DNA of 40,462 nt from NCBI GenBank assembly GCA_009731375.1, contig BJOX01000086.1, positions 658,209 through 698,670 on the forward strand, in the 5' to 3' direction. The translations under genes were made by a program, and so were the position numbers. The DNA comes from Paulinella micropora (Eukaryota; Cercozoa; Imbricatea; Euglyphida). Within the stretch, counting starts at the first letter, position 1; every line of letters begins with the position of its first letter. The notes beneath the pieces were generated by a model. That model worked only from the letters and a program-made list of their open reading frames with translations. It had not been told where the DNA came from and ran no database searches. This document shows, in pieces, positions 36,375 to 40,462 of the stretch.

Positions 36375-39300
36375 CGACGGCCTCCAGCTTGGTGAGCTGC
36401 GATACGGGGGCACGCCAGACATCGAAGGCGTACTTCAGCTTGGCCCCCACAAGTTGATTCCAGCACATGAGACGATACCTAGCTTGTATCTCACCTGCAC
36501 ACCACAAAGAGTACCAACCTGCGGTGGCGACTTCAGTGACACGCGTAGCCCGCAGGGCCTGCTCCTTCCACTTCAGGTCGTCGGTGATAACCACTCCCAG
36601 GTACTTGTACTGACTGGTGACACAAAGCTTCTGGCCGCGAAACCACACCACGGGCTCACCTCGCTCCCTGATACTTGGTCGTTTCGCCTTGCTCGACGTG
36701 TAAATGGGCATGATTTCCGTCTTGCCGGGCTTCAAGTTGACTTCCAGCCGGTAATCTTCCGCGAACTTGGCCACAACATTGACCATCTTCTGGAGCTCGG
36801 TGCGACTGTGAGCGATGAGGGCCACGTCGTCCGCGTATAGAAGTGCCTTGATGTCGTTCAGCCGCTTCACATCCGTGATCTTGAGGGCACTCGCCAGCCG
36901 ATCACACAGCTCATCCATAAAGACGTTGAAGAGTGTGGGAGAGAGAGGGGACCCCTGTTGGACGCCTACACCCTCCAGTACTTCGGGGGTGAGTGCTCCA
37001 TCAACTAGCACTTGCGACGAAGTCTGCTCGTAGCACCTGCGTAGCGTGCGCCAGAACTTGCCCCTTACACCCAGCTTCCAGAGCCTCTCAAATAGGCCAT
37101 CTCTCCAAACAGACGGGAAAGCCTTGCGTAGATCGACGAACAGGACATACGACTCCCGCTTCTGCTGCTGACGCCCCTTCAACCTCTGCCAAAGGGTAAA
37201 GACCTGATCCGTAGTGCGACGCCCCGGGCGGAAGCCTCCCTGCTCTGGACGTAGCTTATCCGGGCCATCCACGAAGAGCGTTAGACGAGTAGCTAATAAG
37301 GACAGATACAGCTTACCAAGGCAACTAATAATCGAGATATCCCTCCAGTTGTCAGGATCCGTAGGATCCCCACCCTTGGGGATATTGACGATGATTCCCT
37401 TGCCCCAAGCTTTTGGAGTCCTCTCGGCTTCTCGAATCCAGTTGAAGTACTGCGTTAAGTAGCCATTGATGTAGGCGCCGCCATACTTGAGCATCTCGTT
37501 CTTCACTTTGTCCTCGCCACAAGCTTTGTGGTTATTCAGGGCACGTTGCCTTGCAAGGACCTCCTCTTGCGTGAACGGCTTGTCCAGCTCTTCGCAAGTG
37601 TCTTCACCTACTTCGTGCTCCTTCATAGCCCGGGCCACCTCATCTCTGAAGCGATCGTTCCAGTGGAACTGCCGCTTAGCTTCGGCTTCCTCCCACTCCA
37701 GCGAGCCTGCTTCTGCACAGCACTCCACCACAACAGCCGCACTTGCCGGATTTTCCCGTGGCTTCACCGAATTTTTCCGAAATTCCTCCCACCGAGCGAC
37801 CTTTTCCGGCAGCGTACACGCCAGTGAGCCATCCTCCCTTTGCACCGGCGCGGAGACCTTCGTTCTGCGTGCCCCGCCAAGCCGCTTCGCGAGTAGCCAA
37901 AAGCGCTTTGAGGATTGCTCGCGTTGACATTTGACCGCTTCTTCCTGCACTTGCTTGAAGGAGGCGGACTTCTTGGCCCGAGTTGCCTTCCGAATTTGCT
38001 TGCGGAGCCGTAGCCAATTCAGACGGGCTTCCGCATTCGATTCATCCCTCCTGTATGCTGCGTAGGCCTCCCGGCGCTGCTGAATGAGCTCCTTTAGCTC
38101 CCCGTCGAACCAATTGTTGGTGAAACGGGGTCGTATACATCTGGAGCCAAGGACCCGGTGCGCCGCCATTCGGAAGGACTGCGCCACTCGCTCGGTGACG
38201 TCATCTACCACCCGTTGGCTGTCGGCACCACCCGATAGGTCAAGCTCAGGCAGCTGATGCACTCCAAGCTTCTGTAGGCAATGCTGGAATACGTCATCGA
38301 ACTTGTCGCGTAGATAATCCAGCGCTTGCTTCGCAGCGTGATCATTACCCGAGACACCAGCACCAATAAGCTTATCAACACGAAAGGACCTGTAAGGTTT
38401 CGCAGCCCGCTTTGGCCGGCGCTGGCCGCTCCACGTCAGTTCGGCCCATACTGCCTTGTGGTCCGTATCAAGATCATCTTCGCATACTCCGAACTTTGCT
38501 CCAGATGCCAAGCCAGGCGACGCGCAGATGTAATCGAGGAGGTGCTTGCCTGTGCCCATGCCGCGCTGCTCACGCCGGGACCACCAGTAGGACCCTTCCA
38601 CTGGGCACGAGAAGCCGCTCAGATTTCGCAGGCCCGTAGCGACGAGGACAGCCGCGAGTCTCTTGCCGTTCTCCGAACGTACCGGTGCTCCCTTATCATC
38701 GACCTCCCCGTGCTGACCGACGATGCCCTCCTCTTTTCGGCTGCATGCCGGCCCGAGCTTCGCGTTGGCATCCGCCACCGTGACCACAAGACCTTTGGCT
38801 CCAAAAAAAGCTATAGCTGCCTGCCAGGCCGCATACGCCTCTGACGACTCTTCTTCCTGCGTTTCCTGGGGAAAGTAGCCGTTGCCCACATAGATATCCT
38901 GAGCGCCGGTAACACCCGAGGCGATACGCAGCCACACTTGCTGCCGGTGGTCGACGGGGGCTGACACCAGGTTGCAATACGGACCAAGGAAGTTAGCCAC
39001 CGCGAATAGAACCCCACCCTTGCAGCGATTTTTCTCGCTGACCTCCGCAGGTTTTCCAAAAATCCGGAATCCATCCAGGCTGCATTTGGAAAGTTGCTTC
39101 TTGCCCATGCGGTGCTCCTGAGCCCCGATGACTAGCCAGCCCTCGTGCTTGTAGAATGATGCCCATTCCGCCGTGCCTACGTTGTCGTATCCCGTTTTAC
39201 CCTGCCAGTTGTGACTCGCGACGAGTAGCTTGAAGCCGGTATCGAACTGCTTGGAGCGGTGCTTCTTGGCTCGTTTCCGGACCCGACGGCCGCGCTTGGC

Positions 39301-39658
39301 TTCCGCCCTCGTGCTGCCCCCCTCTGCAGGTGCTTGCGCAGGTTGGTCCCCCACTGCACTGGCCGCCGAATGCAGGGGCACCACATGCACATCAGCACAC
39401 TCAGACACACACTTAGGTGCATCGGCAGCCAATTCCGAAGACACCACCTGCACATCATCGACACATTCTTCATGCAGAGGCAAGACGCGATATCCCGTCG
39501 CAGCTTCCTCCTTCCGGACCGCCGCTTCCCCACGCAGATGGATGCGAATAAGCCTTCGGACACGTTCCCTGTCCCTGAACCTGCGCCCAAGGGCCACATT
39601 GACCCCTCTGCCGAAGAATTTGAGATGTTTGAGTTGCTGCAACGCCGTCTGCCTGCTG

Positions 39659-40158
39659 TCATCGTCCTCGTAGACCAGCTCCAGGTGACGAGACATTCGC
39701 TGGCCTTGCCACTCCATTACCGACTAGTAGTGGTTGCCAAGGTCGTGCAGGTATTTTGCATGTGTAGCGACGAGTCATTGTATCGAAACGAACATTACCT
39801 TTTTGTACTGTGGCTGTCTGTTTGGTGTCGTGAATGAGGATGTTATAGACTCGACGAAATATGTTGTAGCCAATGAGAGTACCTGGCACGGCGACAGGCT
39901 GTGCTTTCGTCGTTTCTATTTTCACCCAGGCGAGGCATCCGAAAGGTTGCACGAACGATTGCACAGGTTTTCGGCCCATAAGCAATTCCCAACGGGATTT
40001 GCCTTTGTCCTTACCTCTGCAAAGGGGCGTGACCATTCTATGGCTAGTGACGCTTTATGTGTGTCCTCCCAAAATGTGGTAGGCAGGCCTGCGTCTAACT
40101 GTGCTGCTAGTGCGCGTGTGTCGTCTGTCCTATCCATTCTTTCAGCAAAGGGGTTCAT
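39659..40158 (-). pseudogene. Copia integrase C-terminal half (second element), two frames
   Basis: Frame 39922-40158 gives NPFAERMDRTDD, LDAGLPTTFWEDTHKASL and then loses phase. Frame 39659-40036 continues with WELLMGRKPVQSFVQPFGC, PGTLIGYNIFRRVYNI and KGNVRFDTMTRRY, the 'GRKP...FGC...GY...V-FD' signature of Copia integrases. One indel near 40030 separates them. Codons below about 39745 overlap the start of the LINE and are probably not integrase. Confidence 0.8.
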
Positions 40159-40389
40159 GTTAGGCTCGTTACGTGTGGTGGTTTTGAGGATGATGCCGTG
40201 TTTGTCTGTATAGTCTTTTAGTACTTTAGAGACAAACTCGCCATCTGCTCTTATCTNNNNNNNNNNCTATTCTTTCAGCAAAGGGGTTCATGTTAGGCTC
40301 GTTACGTGTGGTGGTTTTGAGGATGATGTCGTGTTTGTCTGTATAGTCTTTTAGTACTTTAGAGACAAACTCGCCATCTGCTCTTATCT
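40136..40389. repeat. 121-bp block duplicated across an assembly gap
   Basis: 40136-40256 and 40269-40389 are the same sequence (ATTCTTTCAGCAAAGGGG ... CTCTTATCT) apart from one visible base (GATGCCGTG versus GATGTCGTG), with only 12 bp including the ten N between them. The second copy then continues into new sequence. This is the pattern of two contig ends that overlap but were scaffolded with a gap. Confidence 0.95.
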
Positions 40390-40450
40390 CCTTTAGTTTG
40401 TTGCCTGACTGTCGTTCAAAGAAAGCAAATATGCGTGTTAAATGTGGCAT
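40226..40450 (-). pseudogene. Copia integrase core (second element), interrupted by gap
   Basis: The frame reads FAFFERQSGNKLKEIRADGEF (second catalytic Asp in RADGEF), VLKDYTDKHDIILKTTTRN and NMNPFAERI (catalytic Glu), then enters the 10-N gap. Sequence beyond the gap repeats the same part, so the frame re-reads NMNPFAERM on the other side. First catalytic Asp and zinc finger lie outside the window. Confidence 0.83.
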
Positions 40451-40462
40451 GTAAAGCTTAGC

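Larger units (their letters stand above)
39741..40462 (-). mobile_element. Second Copia element, integrase part only
   Basis: Minus-strand fragment running off the window end. It contains the second half of a Copia integrase and abuts the 5' end of the LINE, so the LINE probably inserted into it or both were joined by rearrangement. It carries an assembly gap (40257-40266). Confidence 0.85.

Overview
This window looks like intergenic DNA from a large, repeat-rich eukaryotic nuclear genome. Several nested retrotransposons lie among microsatellites, with five runs of N marking assembly gaps. A streptophyte alga or plant would fit (Copia, Ty3/Gypsy and LINE elements together, long simple repeats, low gene density). 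A charophyte such as Chara is my best guess, but it is inference. I found no convincing single-copy host gene, no tRNA or rRNA gene and no CRISPR array.

Layout. 1-3.5 kb: microsatellites, one gap inside a G-run, and a short repeat family (2939-3330) that recurs at 32.0-34.0 kb. 3.55-10.74 kb: a decayed Ty1/Copia element on the + strand, in the order gag-like, protease, integrase, RT, RNase H, with many frameshifts; it ends in a polypurine tract and the start of a putative 3' LTR. 10.74-25.88 kb: a 15.1-kb Ty3/Gypsy-like element with short LTRs (about 160 bp), inserted into the sequence that follows the Copia element. It carries an unusual purine-rich block of coiled-coil ORFs (12.3-14.6 kb) ahead of gag, an RGG-rich gag, a second zinc/RGG-like ORF, a retropepsin with DTM in place of DTG, RT, RNase H, an integrase split by a 211-bp foldback MITE, and a long integrase tail. 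26.0-31.9 kb, minus strand: a gag, zinc-knuckle and protease-like cassette with long open frames but no visible reverse transcriptase. 32.0-34.2 kb: AT-rich repeat holding sequence related to the Gypsy insertion site. 34.9-36.4 kb: uncertain coding remnant, trinucleotide and tetranucleotide repeats. 36.0-39.72 kb, minus strand: a LINE with one uninterrupted endonuclease-RT frame of 1229 codons whose 3' end runs into microsatellite-laden tandem units. 39.7-40.46 kb, minus strand: part of a second Copia integrase, with an identical-looking 121-bp block on both sides of a gap.

How the parts work together. Most elements are broken. The LINE frame and the two long minus-strand gag/protease frames (398 and 800 codons) are the exceptions. 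The strongest leads are the pol-less gag-protease cassette, the duplicated coiled-coil block of the Gypsy element with the same frame change in both copies, the altered retropepsin active sites, and the MITE whose target duplication exactly explains the integrase frame break.
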